From assembly GCF_042675665.1 (NCBI RefSeq), contig NZ_JBHTJI010000001.1, positions 2,170,001 through 2,234,000 on the forward strand: a stretch of 64,000 bases of DNA, read 5' to 3'. The notes under the pieces were generated by a model, which was not told where the DNA came from, searched no databases, and saw only the letters and a program-made list of their open reading frames with translations. The DNA is from Mariniflexile jejuense. GTDB lineage: Bacteria; Bacteroidota; Bacteroidia; Flavobacteriales; Flavobacteriaceae. Every line of letters starts with the position of its first letter. Position 1 is the stretch's first letter. The translations under genes and the position numbers were made by a program. Below, in pieces: positions 38,484 through 47,417 of this stretch.

Positions 38484-41400
38484 ATGTTAAAGACATTTAT
38501 TGAAAGACCTGTACTTTCTACAGTTATTTCTATCATTATACTTATACTAGGTTTTATAAGTATTTCAAGTTTACCCATAGAAGAGTATCCAGATATTGCA
38601 CCACCAACAATTCAGGTAACAGCATCGTATCCTGGTGCTAATGCCGAAACGGTATTAGAAAGTGTTATTATTCCTATTGAAGAGCAAATTAATGGTGTAG
38701 AAGGTATGACATACATTACTTCTACAGCTTCAAATAATGGCACAGCCTCTATAACGGTATATTTTAATCAAGAAGTAGATGCAGATATTGCTGCCGTTAA
38801 CGTTCAAAATCGTGTAGCCAGTGCAAATTCTTTATTGCCACAAGAAGTTATTCAAACAGGTGTAACCATCAAAAAGCAGCAAACAAGTGCTTTAATGTTT
38901 GTGTCTATGTACTCTGAAAATGAAGAAGAATATGATGCCACCTTTATTCAAAATTACTTAAAAATAAACGTTATTCCAGCCATGCAACGTATTAATGGTG
39001 TGGGTGATGTTAGTGTGTTTTCACAGCAAGATTATGCGATGCGTATTTGGTTAAAACCAGAAAAATTAGCAGCTTACAATTTAATACCTTCAGATATCAC
39101 GGCTGTTTTAAAGGAACAAAATCTAGAAGCTGCTGCGGGTTCATTAGGTGAAAACAATGGCGAAGCATTTTCATATGTTTTAAAATATAGTGGTCGTTTT
39201 AAAAATGAAAAACAATATGCCGATATTGTTGTAAAAGCATTAGGTAATGGGCAGTTTTTACATTTAAGTGATGTTGCAAGTATTGAATTAGATGCACAAT
39301 CTTATTCTGCCAATGCTATGAGTTTGGGGCATCCTGCGGTATTTATGGGAATTTTTCAAACAAAAGGATCGAACGCACAAGAAATTATTGAAAATATTAA
39401 GACCACTTTAGAAACTGTTGAAAAAGACCTTCCAAATGGCTTAAAAATATTTGTACCATACGATACGAGTTTATTCTTAAACGCATCGATAGATAAAGTA
39501 GTTAGCACCTTATTGGAAGCCTTTTTATTAGTGTTTTTGGTGGTATTTCTTTTCTTACAAGATTTTCGTTCTACCTTAATTCCTGCTATTGCTGTACCCG
39601 TTTCCATTATTGGTACGTTCTTTTTCTTAAGTGTTTTTGGGTATTCCATTAACCTATTAACACTGTTCGCTTTGGTTCTAGCTATTGGAATTGTAGTAGA
39701 TGATGCCATTGTGGTTGTGGAAGCAGTACATGCAAAAATAGATCAAGGCGAAAAGAACCCTAAAACGGCAACATTGAAAGCTATGACCGAAATATCTGGA
39801 GCCATTGTATCCATCACTTTAGTAATGGCAGCAGTATTTATTCCAGTAACTTTTGTGACTGGACCAACAGGAGTTTTTTATAAACAATTTGGAGTGACTT
39901 TAATTATTGCTATTCTTATTTCTGCAGTGAATGCATTAACATTAAGTCCAGCTTTATGCGCATTATTATTGAAAGCACATAAAGAAGACGATGAACTAAA
40001 AGGCAAAAATCCGTTGCAACGTTTTTACACACTTTTCAATCGTGGATTTAACGCAACTGTAAATAAATATGGTCAATCACTTCAGTTTTTATACAAAAGA
40101 AAATGGGTATCTGCCGTACTTTTAGTAATCGTTATAGTAGGTATTTTTTGGTCAGCCAAAACAACTCCTACAGGCTTTGTGCCTAATGAAGATAGAGGAA
40201 TGATTTTTGCCAATATCGAATTACCCGCAGGTTCATCTTTAGACAGAACTGACGCCGTAGCAAGAAAACTATACGATAAAATTAATGGATTAGATGGCGT
40301 AGCAGCTGTTAACTTCATTAAAGGTAGAAGTTTAATTAGTGGTTCTGGTAGTAATTACGGTTTCGGAATTATAAAACTTGATGATTGGAGTAAACGTGAA
40401 GATGTTTCACTTTCTGTACAAGCCATTACAGGTAAATTATTTGGAATGGCAGCATCTGTACCAGAAGCAAATATTATTTTCTTTTCACCTCCAAGTATTC
40501 GTGGGTTTGGTAATTCAGCAGGATTTGAGGTGAATTTATTGGATAAGTTTGGTGGAGAATTTACAGATTTGGATAAAGTTAATAAAGAATTTGCTATGGC
40601 TTTAATGGCGCATCCTGAAATTAAATACGCGCAATCATCCTTCAATACTAATTATCCACAATATGAAATGGAAGTTAATGTACCTTTAGCTAAAGAAAAA
40701 GGCGTGCCTATTAATAGCATTTTTTCAACCTTGCAAGGGTATATAGGCGGTGTGTATGCTTCAGATTTTTCTAGATTCGGAAAACAATTCCGTGTTTATA
40801 TTCAATCGTTACCAGAAGATAGAGATAATGAAGAAGCTTTAAATAGCATGTATGTTAGAACAGATTCTGGACAAATGACACCAATTACACAGTTTGTAAA
40901 CTTAAAACGTGTGTATGGACCACAATCGGTTACACGTTTCAACTTATTTAACTCAACAACTATCACTGGTGCAACAAACGACGGATTTAGTACAGGTGAT
41001 GCTATTAGAGTTATTGAAGAAGAAGTTGCAAAATTACCAAGTAATTATACAGTTGCTTATTCTGGTTTAACGCGTGAAGAGGTAAATGCCGGCAACCAAA
41101 CAACCTTCATATTTATATTGAGTATTTTGTTTGTGTATTTCTTATTAAGCGCACAATACGAAAGTTATTTATTACCATTTGCAGTAGTATTATCATTGCC
41201 TTTTGGTGTATTTGGCGCTTACATAAGTACAAAACTTTTTGGATTGGAAAACAATATTTATTTCCAAATTGCCTTAATCATGTTAATTGGATTGCTCGCT
41301 AAAAACGCCATATTAATTGTAGAGTTCGCACTTCAAAGACGAAAAAACGGCGAGAGCATTGTTAACGCCGCTATTCATGGTGCCAAAGCACGTTTACGCC

Positions 41401-41624
41401 CTATTTTAATGACCTCTTTCGCCTTTATTTTAGGCTTAATGCCATTGGTTTTAGCAAAAGGTGTTGGGGCTGAAGGAAACAACTCCATTGGTACTGGTGC
41501 TGCCGGAGGTATGCTTATTGGTACTATTCTAGGGGTGTTTGTAATACCAATCTTATTTATATTATTTCAATGGTTACAAGAAAAAGTTTCGAGTAAACCA
41601 GCAATACAAACTATTGAAGATTAA
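38484..41624 (+). CDS. RND efflux pump, AcrB/HAE1 type
   Basis: Inner-membrane proton-driven multidrug pump of 1046 residues. It opens FIERPVLSTVISIIILILG, typical for the HAE1 family. Two porter repeats with periplasmic domains and twelve membrane helices are evident; the proton-relay acidic pair is in GIVVDDAIVVVEAV (TM4) and the matching TM10 segment is GLLAKNAILIVEFAL. Length is standard. Drug specificity cannot be read from sequence. It lies in the regulator-adaptor-pump-channel-TetR operon. Confidence 0.96.
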   Translation: MLKTFIERPVLSTVISIIILILGFISISSLPIEEYPDIAPPTIQVTASYPGANAETVLESVIIPIEEQINGVEGMTYITSTASNNGTASITVYFNQEVDADIAAVNVQNRVASANSLLPQEVIQTGVTIKKQQTSALMFVSMYSENEEEYDATFIQNYLKINVIPAMQRINGVGDVSVFSQQDYAMRIWLKPEKLAAYNLIPSDITAVLKEQNLEAAAGSLGENNGEAFSYVLKYSGRFKNEKQYADIVVKALGNGQFLHLSDVASIELDAQSYSANAMSLGHPAVFMGIFQTKGSNAQEIIENIKTTLETVEKDLPNGLKIFVPYDTSLFLNASIDKVVSTLLEAFLLVFLVVFLFLQDFRSTLIPAIAVPVSIIGTFFFLSVFGYSINLLTLFALVLAIGIVVDDAIVVVEAVHAKIDQGEKNPKTATLKAMTEISGAIVSITLVMAAVFIPVTFVTGPTGVFYKQFGVTLIIAILISAVNALTLSPALCALLLKAHKEDDELKGKNPLQRFYTLFNRGFNATVNKYGQSLQFLYKRKWVSAVLLVIVIVGIFWSAKTTPTGFVPNEDRGMIFANIELPAGSSLDRTDAVARKLYDKINGLDGVAAVNFIKGRSLISGSGSNYGFGIIKLDDWSKREDVSLSVQAITGKLFGMAASVPEANIIFFSPPSIRGFGNSAGFEVNLLDKFGGEFTDLDKVNKEFAMALMAHPEIKYAQSSFNTNYPQYEMEVNVPLAKEKGVPINSIFSTLQGYIGGVYASDFSRFGKQFRVYIQSLPEDRDNEEALNSMYVRTDSGQMTPITQFVNLKRVYGPQSVTRFNLFNSTTITGATNDGFSTGDAIRVIEEEVAKLPSNYTVAYSGLTREEVNAGNQTTFIFILSILFVYFLLSAQYESYLLPFAVVLSLPFGVFGAYISTKLFGLENNIYFQIALIMLIGLLAKNAILIVEFALQRRKNGESIVNAAIHGAKARLRPILMTSFAFILGLMPLVLAKGVGAEGNNSIGTGAAGGMLIGTILGVFVIPILFILFQWLQEKVSSKPAIQTIED

Positions 41625-41629
41625 AACTT

Positions 41630-43045
41630 ATGATAACTATTTTAAAAAATAAAGCCATCCTTTTGGTGATGGTTTCAGTAACATTACAAAGCTGTTTTGT
41701 TGCTAAAGATTATAAACAACCCGAATTTGTTGAAACTCAAAATTTATATAGAACCGATAATTTACCAACAGATAGCATATCAATGGCAGATGTATCGTGG
41801 AAAACCTTGTTTACAGATAGTTATTTGAATCAATATATTGATGAAGGCCTTCAAAATAACATGGATATTCGCATTGCTATTCAACAAATAGCAGCAGCCG
41901 AAGCCTATTTAAAACAAGGCAAAGCAGGATTTTTTCCAACGTTAACCGGTAATGCTTCTGCAAATCGTTCTTATATTTCAGGAAACGGACAACAAGGTGC
42001 TATTTTAAGCAGTCTTGGAGTAGACCATATTGACCAGTTTGAATTATCAGGAGCCTTATCTTGGGAAGCCGATATTTGGGGAAAAATACAAAGCAATAAG
42101 CGTGCTTATCAAGCCAGCTATTTACAAAGTGTTGCTGCACATCAAGCAGTAAAAACACAACTGGTTTCAAATATTGCCACAACCTATTATCAATTGTTGG
42201 CTTTAGATGCGCAATTAGCAATTACTAAAGAAACGATAGCAACTCGTGAAACAGGCGTAGAAACCATTAAAGCGTTAAAAGATGCTGGACAAGTTACCCA
42301 AATAGCAGTAGATCAAAATATTGCGCAATTCAACAATGCAAAATCGTTACAAATAGATTTAGAAACAGCAATTTTTAAAACTGAAAACACCCTAAGTATT
42401 TTACTAGGAAAAGCACCTCAGCATTTTGAAAGAAATACAATTGATTTGCAAACAATTAAATCTGATTTAAAATTAGGTGTTCCTGCAACATTATTAAGTA
42501 ATCGTCCAGATGTAATTGCTGCAGAATATAATTTAATACAATCGTTTGAATTAACAAATGTTGCTAGAAGTAATTTTTATCCATCTTTAAAACTAACAGC
42601 TTCAGCTGGTTTTCAAAGTTTAGATTTCGATAACTTATTTAATGCTAATTCATTGTTTGCCAATTTATTGGGTGGTTTATCACAACCTATTTTCAATCAG
42701 CGAAAAATCAAAACACAATACGAAGTAAGTAAAGCACAGCAAGAACAAGCTTTGTTAAACTTTAAAAAATCATTGTTAGTTGCAGGTAATGAAGTTTCAA
42801 ACGCATTATTTGCTTACAATGCCGAAACCCGAAAGTATGACTTTAAACAAAAAGAAGTAGAGGCATTGCGAAATGCTGAAAGCAACTCGGAAGAATTACT
42901 TAAAAACGGATATGCCAATTATTTAGATTTATTAACGGCAAGACAAAGTGCTTTAAATGCTGAATTAAACGTGATTGATAGCAAATTACAACAATTGCTT
43001 ACGGTTGTAAATTTATACGAAGCCCTAGGTGGTGGATGGAAATAA
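41630..43045 (+). CDS. RND efflux outer-membrane channel (TolC/OprM, NodT family)
   Basis: A 471-residue outer-membrane factor. Lipoprotein signal with lipobox TLQSC (C22). Two repeats of the outer-membrane efflux fold follow, with WKTLFTDSYLNQYIDEGLQNNMDIRIA, LSWEADIWGKIQSNKRAY in the first half and LLSNRPDVIAAEYNLIQS, LDLLTARQSALNAELNVID in the second. It starts 5 bases after the pump gene stop and completes the tripartite export system. Confidence 0.94.
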   Translation: MITILKNKAILLVMVSVTLQSCFVAKDYKQPEFVETQNLYRTDNLPTDSISMADVSWKTLFTDSYLNQYIDEGLQNNMDIRIAIQQIAAAEAYLKQGKAGFFPTLTGNASANRSYISGNGQQGAILSSLGVDHIDQFELSGALSWEADIWGKIQSNKRAYQASYLQSVAAHQAVKTQLVSNIATTYYQLLALDAQLAITKETIATRETGVETIKALKDAGQVTQIAVDQNIAQFNNAKSLQIDLETAIFKTENTLSILLGKAPQHFERNTIDLQTIKSDLKLGVPATLLSNRPDVIAAEYNLIQSFELTNVARSNFYPSLKLTASAGFQSLDFDNLFNANSLFANLLGGLSQPIFNQRKIKTQYEVSKAQQEQALLNFKKSLLVAGNEVSNALFAYNAETRKYDFKQKEVEALRNAESNSEELLKNGYANYLDLLTARQSALNAELNVIDSKLQQLLTVVNLYEALGGGWK

Positions 43046-43056
43046 AATAACTTAAA

Positions 43057-43647
43057 GTGTCTAGTAAACAAGACGTTTTAAAATGTTCGGTAACAAACTT
43101 TACCAAGTTTGGTAGCAAGCGTTTTACTATGGATGAGCTAGCCAGTGAATTGGGAATTTCAAAAAAAACCATTTACAAGTATTTTAAAAGCAAAGAAGAT
43201 TTAGTGGTAGAAAGTGTCATCTTTTTAATTGAAGATTTTAAAGATGACATTAAAACCATTGTAACTTCTCAAAATGAGCCAATAATAAGCATCATTTTAA
43301 TTTATAAAAAAGGCTTTGAGCATTTAAAACATTTTAAACCTTCGTTTATATTCGGATTGAAAAAATATTACCCCAAAGCCAATACAATTTTTGATGATTT
43401 TAGAGATAGTTTTACCAAAACAACCATTTACAATCTTCTATATGATGCTAAAAAATTGGGCATTATTAAACCAGAAATCAACTTAAATTTATTTTGCGAA
43501 TTATATTTTAAACGATTTGAAGAAATTGCTTTTAAGAATAACAACCTTTTTGAAACCTATAATAATAAGGAGCTTTTAAACCATTTAATTATATACAATT
43601 TAAGAGGCATTACCGTTTCAAATTATAAAAACCATTATTTTGAATAG
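43057..43647 (+). CDS. TetR/AcrR-family transcriptional regulator (GTG start)
   Basis: A 196-residue regulator with an N-terminal helix-turn-helix (FTMDELASELGISKKTIYKYFKSKEDLV, about 22-50) and a helical ligand-binding domain. The GTG at 43057 is the only start that keeps the whole DNA-binding domain: an in-frame TAA lies 9 bases upstream, and the next ATG cuts into the HTH. It is the last gene of the efflux operon, 11 bases after the channel gene, so the operon encodes two regulators of different families, one at each end. Confidence 0.87.
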   Translation: MSSKQDVLKCSVTNFTKFGSKRFTMDELASELGISKKTIYKYFKSKEDLVVESVIFLIEDFKDDIKTIVTSQNEPIISIILIYKKGFEHLKHFKPSFIFGLKKYYPKANTIFDDFRDSFTKTTIYNLLYDAKKLGIIKPEINLNLFCELYFKRFEEIAFKNNNLFETYNNKELLNHLIIYNLRGITVSNYKNHYFE

Positions 43648-43664
43648 TTTGCTATTTTTGCAGC

Positions 43665-44060
43665 ATGAAGAAAGATATTGAAATCCCTAAAGTTGAAGGT
43701 GTTTACGTTGCCATTGTAAACGAATATAACGACATTTATAAAACCCAAGATTGGAACGCATACATCATCAACGATAAAGACATTGATTTAGAAATGGTTT
43801 TAATTGTAACCACAGGCTATTCCGAAGAAAAAATAACCTCAACCTTTCGAAAAAAATTAGACACGCTTCCTAAAAAAAGTTATGCCAAAATTGAATTGAT
43901 GCAAGAAGAATTATTTGCTTTAAATAATACCTTTAAAGTGTCTTTTTTTGAAGGAAACAGCATGTTTGACAAAACCTATCTATTTAGAAAAAACACTATT
44001 AATTTAAAAGCATTGCAACCTATTCCTTTAATGGAAGCACGTGGGGTTTTGGTGAAGTAA
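43665..44060 (+). CDS. Conserved-type hypothetical protein (131 residues)
   Basis: A small soluble protein with no signal or membrane segment, 17 bases after the TetR gene and probably co-transcribed. It opens KKDIEIPKVEGVYVAIVNEYN and ends LQPIPLMEARGVLVK, alternating strands and helices. I recognise no functional domain. A hairpin terminator starts 2 bases after the stop codon. Confidence 0.75.
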   Translation: MKKDIEIPKVEGVYVAIVNEYNDIYKTQDWNAYIINDKDIDLEMVLIVTTGYSEEKITSTFRKKLDTLPKKSYAKIELMQEELFALNNTFKVSFFEGNSMFDKTYLFRKNTINLKALQPIPLMEARGVLVK

Positions 44061-44061
44061 C

Positions 44062-44088
44062 AAATTCCTGTGAAGACAGGAATTTTAT
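44062..44088 (+). terminator. Terminator at the end of the efflux operon
   Basis: Arms AAATTCCTGT and ACAGGAATTT pair perfectly over 10 bases with a GAAG tetraloop, followed by TATTAAATTT. The T-run is short. Confidence 0.75.
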
Positions 44089-44126
44089 TAAATTTAGCTC
44101 CACATATTTAATGGAAGTTCTAAATT

Positions 44127-44209
44127 GCGTTAGGGATAGTAGTGGAAATCCTTTTTTGAGGCACGAAAAAAAGATTGTAACGTATAGCCCGACCCAATTT
44201 GGGTAACGC
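44127..44209 (+). repeat. Dispersed GCGTTA...TAACG repeat, copy D
   Basis: Begins GCGTTAGGGATAGTAGTGG, has ATCCTTTTTT ... AAAAAAAGAT with a changed loop, then GTAACGTATAGCCCGA, the stem CCCAATTTGGG and TAACGC. It lies between convergent genes. Confidence 0.85.
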
Positions 44210-44246
44210 CCAATAAACATATTGCTTTGTTTCTTACAATAACAAA

Positions 44247-45248
44247 TCAGTCCAACTTATCTGTCAATTTTTTAAAGGTTTTTTTAGGATCTTTACCTTC
44301 GTACAAAATATCGTAAACTGCGTTTATAATAGGCAACTTGGTTTTGCTTTTGTTTTTTTCGTTTAGCAAATGGGCACTTTTGGTAGCATAATAGCCTTCG
44401 GCTACCATACTCATTTCCATTTGGGCAGATTTTACAGTGTAACCTTTACCAATCATGTTTCCAAACATGCGATTTCTTGAAAACACCGAATAACCTGTAA
44501 CCAATAAATCGCCTAAATACGCCGAATTGTTTATGTTACGTTTCATTTTATGCATTTTCTTTATAAAACGTTTCATTTCTCGAATAGAATTACTCATAAG
44601 CACACTTTGAAAGTTATCACCATAACCCAAACCATGCGCAATACCTGCGGCAATAGCGTAAATATTTTTTAGCATAACAGCGTATTCTACACCAATAATA
44701 TCATCGCTTATTTTGGTTTTAATATAATCGCTAGATAACGCATTGGCAATGGTTTGTGCCTTTTTAGCATCTGAACATGAAATAGTTAAATATGATAAAC
44801 GCTCTAAAGCTACTTCCTCAGAATGACATGGACCTGCAATAACAGCTATATCATTATAAGGGATTTTGTATTCTTCATGAAAATGTTCACCAACCAACAA
44901 GCCTGTTTCTGGAATAATACCTTTTACCGCCGAAACTATTATTTTGTTAGAAATATCAACATTCATTTTTTGTAGTTCAGCATGTATAAACGCAGATGGG
45001 ATTACAAAAATTAATACATCTGCATAGTTTGCAATTTCATTTATATCGTTGCTTAGCTTTAATTGATTTATATGAAACTCAACTGAACTTAAATAATTAG
45101 GGTTGTGGTACTCGCGCAACAAATGTTCTTTTGTATAAACACTGCGCATATACCACCCAACTTCATCTAAATTTTCGCAAAGCATTTTTACAATAGCTGT
45201 AGCCCAACTTCCTGCACCAAAAACCGCATATTTTAAAGGTTTATTCAT
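44247..45248 (-). CDS. gpsA: NAD(P)H-dependent glycerol-3-phosphate dehydrogenase
   Basis: Cytosolic enzyme (333 residues) making sn-glycerol 3-phosphate for phospholipids. The N-terminal Rossmann motif is FGAGSWATA; IIVSAVKGI, AGPCHSEEVA and the catalytic-region lysine segment EYAVMLKNIYAIAAGIAHGLGYGDN follow. The longer frame from 45275 is rejected because its ATG lies within the -7 box TATTTTTG (minus strand, 45273-45280); the ATG at 45248 starts the usual NKPLKYAVFGAGSW. It is divergent from a lipoprotein gene. Confidence 0.93.
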   Translation of the reverse strand: MNKPLKYAVFGAGSWATAIVKMLCENLDEVGWYMRSVYTKEHLLREYHNPNYLSSVEFHINQLKLSNDINEIANYADVLIFVIPSAFIHAELQKMNVDISNKIIVSAVKGIIPETGLLVGEHFHEEYKIPYNDIAVIAGPCHSEEVALERLSYLTISCSDAKKAQTIANALSSDYIKTKISDDIIGVEYAVMLKNIYAIAAGIAHGLGYGDNFQSVLMSNSIREMKRFIKKMHKMKRNINNSAYLGDLLVTGYSVFSRNRMFGNMIGKGYTVKSAQMEMSMVAEGYYATKSAHLLNEKNKSKTKLPIINAVYDILYEGKDPKKTFKKLTDKLD

Positions 45249-45272
45249 ATATAGTTTCGTTGTTTGATACTT

Positions 45273-45280
45273 CAAAAATA
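45273..45280 (-). promoter_or_regulatory. -7 box of gpsA
   Basis: Minus-strand TATTTTTG is an exact TAnnTTTG match, 24 bases upstream of the chosen start codon. Confidence 0.55.
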
Positions 45281-45380
45281 CATAAAATATTAGTTATTGT
45301 TAAGTGAACAAACCATTAAGAAAAAAACTTTGGCACGCGTTTTGAAAACCTTAAACTATAAACCCACAAAATGTTTGATT

Positions 45381-46313
45381 ATGAAGACTATAAAATTACT
45401 TTTTGCATTTGCTATATCAGCTACCCTATTTACATCGTGTATTATAGAAGAAAATTATATTGAAGAAGAACCAAGAATATCAATAAACCAACTATTAAAC
45501 TCATACGAATTATGGTATGTAGATATAAATAAAACCGTTGGCTATGGCTCTACACCTTTTCTACAAAAAGCATTTACCTTGTCGTTTAGAAATGGTAATG
45601 TGTACGCTAACAACAATATAGTTGGTTTAGGCAATACAGGTGGTGGTTTTGGTATAAACGTTGGAACTTACGATGCTTATGATATGATTTTAGATATATA
45701 CCACGTAATTGATGGTTATGAAACGTTTGATATTTATCAAGTTGATAATAATACTATCGAACTTTACAACCCAAACAACGATACATCGTACTTTTTAAAT
45801 GGTTACCAACGTAGTAATTTTGATTATGATTTTGTTTTTTATGATAACATTCACTACTTCTTACAAGAATACAAAGCTTGGGAAAAAACATATACCAGTA
45901 ATTATGGTGCAATAAACGAATTTGATAACGAAAATTATTTACAATTTTTAGCAGGCGGAAACGACTCGGAGTTTAGAAGTTCGCAAGATGCTAACGGCAA
46001 AAACGTAACTAATTTATATTGGGATTATACAGGACTTTATGGTGTTGGCAATGTTACAAATAATATGTACCTAAAAACTTTAACATTAGATTATGATTAT
46101 TTTGACAATGAATACTTTGAATTAAGCGTTATAAATGATGGAAAGATAGAATTGTATCATCCAGCTTCTGGCACAGCTTATGAGTTTGTTGGAAGAGGCT
46201 ATATACAATTTATGAAAACAACTGATACTAAAGGTAAAACAGTTACTACTGAAAAATTACGAAAAGAAAGAAAAGATAAAATAGAAAACCCTCGCGAAAA
46301 TACAAGGGTTTAA
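45381..46313 (+). CDS. Hypothetical lipoprotein with paired similar halves
   Basis: A 310-residue lipoprotein with signal KTIKLLFAFAISATLFTSC (lipid cysteine near residue 20) followed by an acidic stretch (IIEENYIEEEP). The mature part is rich in Asn, Tyr and Asp and seems to contain two related modules of about 110 residues: LSFRNGNVYANNNI ... ELYNPNNDTSYFLNG and YLQFLAGGNDSEF ... ELYHPASGTAYEFVG. The end is basic. I start at 45381, since the longer frame has a TTG start and an unlikely 28-residue extension. No family recognised. Confidence 0.75.
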   Translation: MKTIKLLFAFAISATLFTSCIIEENYIEEEPRISINQLLNSYELWYVDINKTVGYGSTPFLQKAFTLSFRNGNVYANNNIVGLGNTGGGFGINVGTYDAYDMILDIYHVIDGYETFDIYQVDNNTIELYNPNNDTSYFLNGYQRSNFDYDFVFYDNIHYFLQEYKAWEKTYTSNYGAINEFDNENYLQFLAGGNDSEFRSSQDANGKNVTNLYWDYTGLYGVGNVTNNMYLKTLTLDYDYFDNEYFELSVINDGKIELYHPASGTAYEFVGRGYIQFMKTTDTKGKTVTTEKLRKERKDKIENPRENTRV

Positions 46314-46341
46314 TAAAAGTTTGGTTGGTTATTTAGTTTAG

Positions 46342-46374
46342 AAACCGTTTAAAGATTTATGCTTTAAGCGGTTT
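46342..46374 (+). terminator. Terminator of the lipoprotein gene
   Basis: Arms AAACCGTTTAAAG and CTTTAAGCGGTTT pair over 13 positions with one wobble around a 7-base loop, followed by CTTTTTTTATTT. Confidence 0.88.
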
Positions 46375-46399
46375 CTTTTTTTATTTAACTTTTGCGATA

Positions 46400-46897
46400 T
46401 TATAAACTTTCTAAATAATCGTCTAAATTTCCTAGAGCCATTGTAAAGCCTTCTTTAAAGCCCATTTCAATTATTTTTTCTAAATCTGAAAGACTATCAT
46501 AGGTTGCCGAAATTGTAACAAGCGTTTTATTATTACTTTCACTAAAGGTGTTTGTCCAAGTAGTTCTTGGAAATTCTGTATTTGTTACTCCGTTTTCATC
46601 ACAAAAAGCATCTAAACCTGTATAGCTTTTTTTAATATCTATTTTTAAATAATCGTTTTTACACCAATGCTTATCGTTTTCAGGACTAAGCATGTAATAC
46701 AACCACGTTCCACCTTCTTTAAAATCCATAGATTTTGTAACAGTTTTGTATGGTTTTGGCGCCCACCATTGGTCTAGAATTTCTGGCTTTGTCCAGGCAT
46801 CCCAAACTAAATCTAAATTTGCAGCAAACTCACGTTTTACATTAACAGTATTGTTTTCTTTGTTTATTGTAAAATCGAATAACAGATTGTTTTTCAT
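46400..46897 (-). CDS. SRPBCC/AHSA1-domain protein
   Basis: A 165-residue START-like helix-grip protein of the AHSA1 (activator of Hsp90 ATPase homologue) type: VKREFAANLDLVWDAWTKPEILDQWWAPKPYKT at the N-terminus and WTNTFSESNNKTLVTISATY with a C-terminal helix MGFKEGFTMALGNLDDYL. It binds a hydrophobic ligand in other family members; the substrate is unknown. It lies 26 bases after an ArsR-type regulator, a pairing common in bacteria, and is probably controlled by it. Confidence 0.9.
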   Translation of the reverse strand: MKNNLLFDFTINKENNTVNVKREFAANLDLVWDAWTKPEILDQWWAPKPYKTVTKSMDFKEGGTWLYYMLSPENDKHWCKNDYLKIDIKKSYTGLDAFCDENGVTNTEFPRTTWTNTFSESNNKTLVTISATYDSLSDLEKIIEMGFKEGFTMALGNLDDYLESL

Positions 46898-46923
46898 TTT
46901 ATAAATTATTTTTGTTAGTTATT

Positions 46924-47244
46924 TTATGTTTTATCTTTTTGAATGTTTTCTAAATAAGCATCTAAATTGTCAAATCGATCTTCCCAAAATTGTTTAAATT
47001 TATGTATCCACAACTCAACTTCTTTCATTTTTTCAACTTTGAGTGAGTAATATATTTCTCTACCAACTTTTTCTTGTTGCAATAATTCACATTCGTTTAG
47101 AATTTTTATGTGTTTAGATACAGCTTGTCTGGTTGTATGAAATTCTTGGGCTAACGCATTTGGTGTTAATGCTTGTGTGGCTATTAATAATAAAATGGCT
47201 CGTCTTGTTGGGTCTGCTATGGCTTGGAAAATATCTCGTTTCAT
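46924..47244 (-). CDS. ArsR-family transcriptional regulator
   Basis: A 106-residue winged-helix repressor: FQAIADPTRRAILLLI, recognition helix in FHTTRQAVSKHIKILNECELL and wing GREIYYSL. The Cys motif for metal sensing (CVCD) is absent, so it probably does not sense metal. It heads a two-gene unit with the AHSA1 protein. Three alternating GCAAC/GTTGC half-sites overlap its -7 box and suggest self-repression. Confidence 0.9.
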   Translation of the reverse strand: MKRDIFQAIADPTRRAILLLIATQALTPNALAQEFHTTRQAVSKHIKILNECELLQQEKVGREIYYSLKVEKMKEVELWIHKFKQFWEDRFDNLDAYLENIQKDKT

Positions 47245-47308
47245 CTATTTAAACTTTTTGGTTTTAATTGGTATCAAAATATTTGATTAGAAGCATTTCA
47301 TAAAATAA

Positions 47309-47337
47309 GCAACCAATTAGTTGCAAATATACGCAAC
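47309..47337. promoter_or_regulatory. Operator candidate of the ArsR-type regulator
   Basis: Half-sites GCAAC (47309-47313), GTTGC (47320-47324) and GCAAC (47333-47337) form two overlapping dyads, the second spanning the -7 box at 47324-47331. A repressor bound here would block the promoter. Confidence 0.6.
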
Positions 47338-47353
47338 CTTTTGGTTTCACAAA
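47324..47353 (-). promoter_or_regulatory. Promoter of the ArsR-AHSA1 unit
   Basis: On the minus strand TTTG (47350-47353) and TATATTTG (47324-47331) are 18 bases apart, an exact Bacteroidota promoter. Confidence 0.7.
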
Positions 47354-47417
47354 AAAAATTGCGTTTTTTTTACAAAAAAACTATTAATTTAGATTTTGAA
47401 ACGTTAACCCTTACAGG

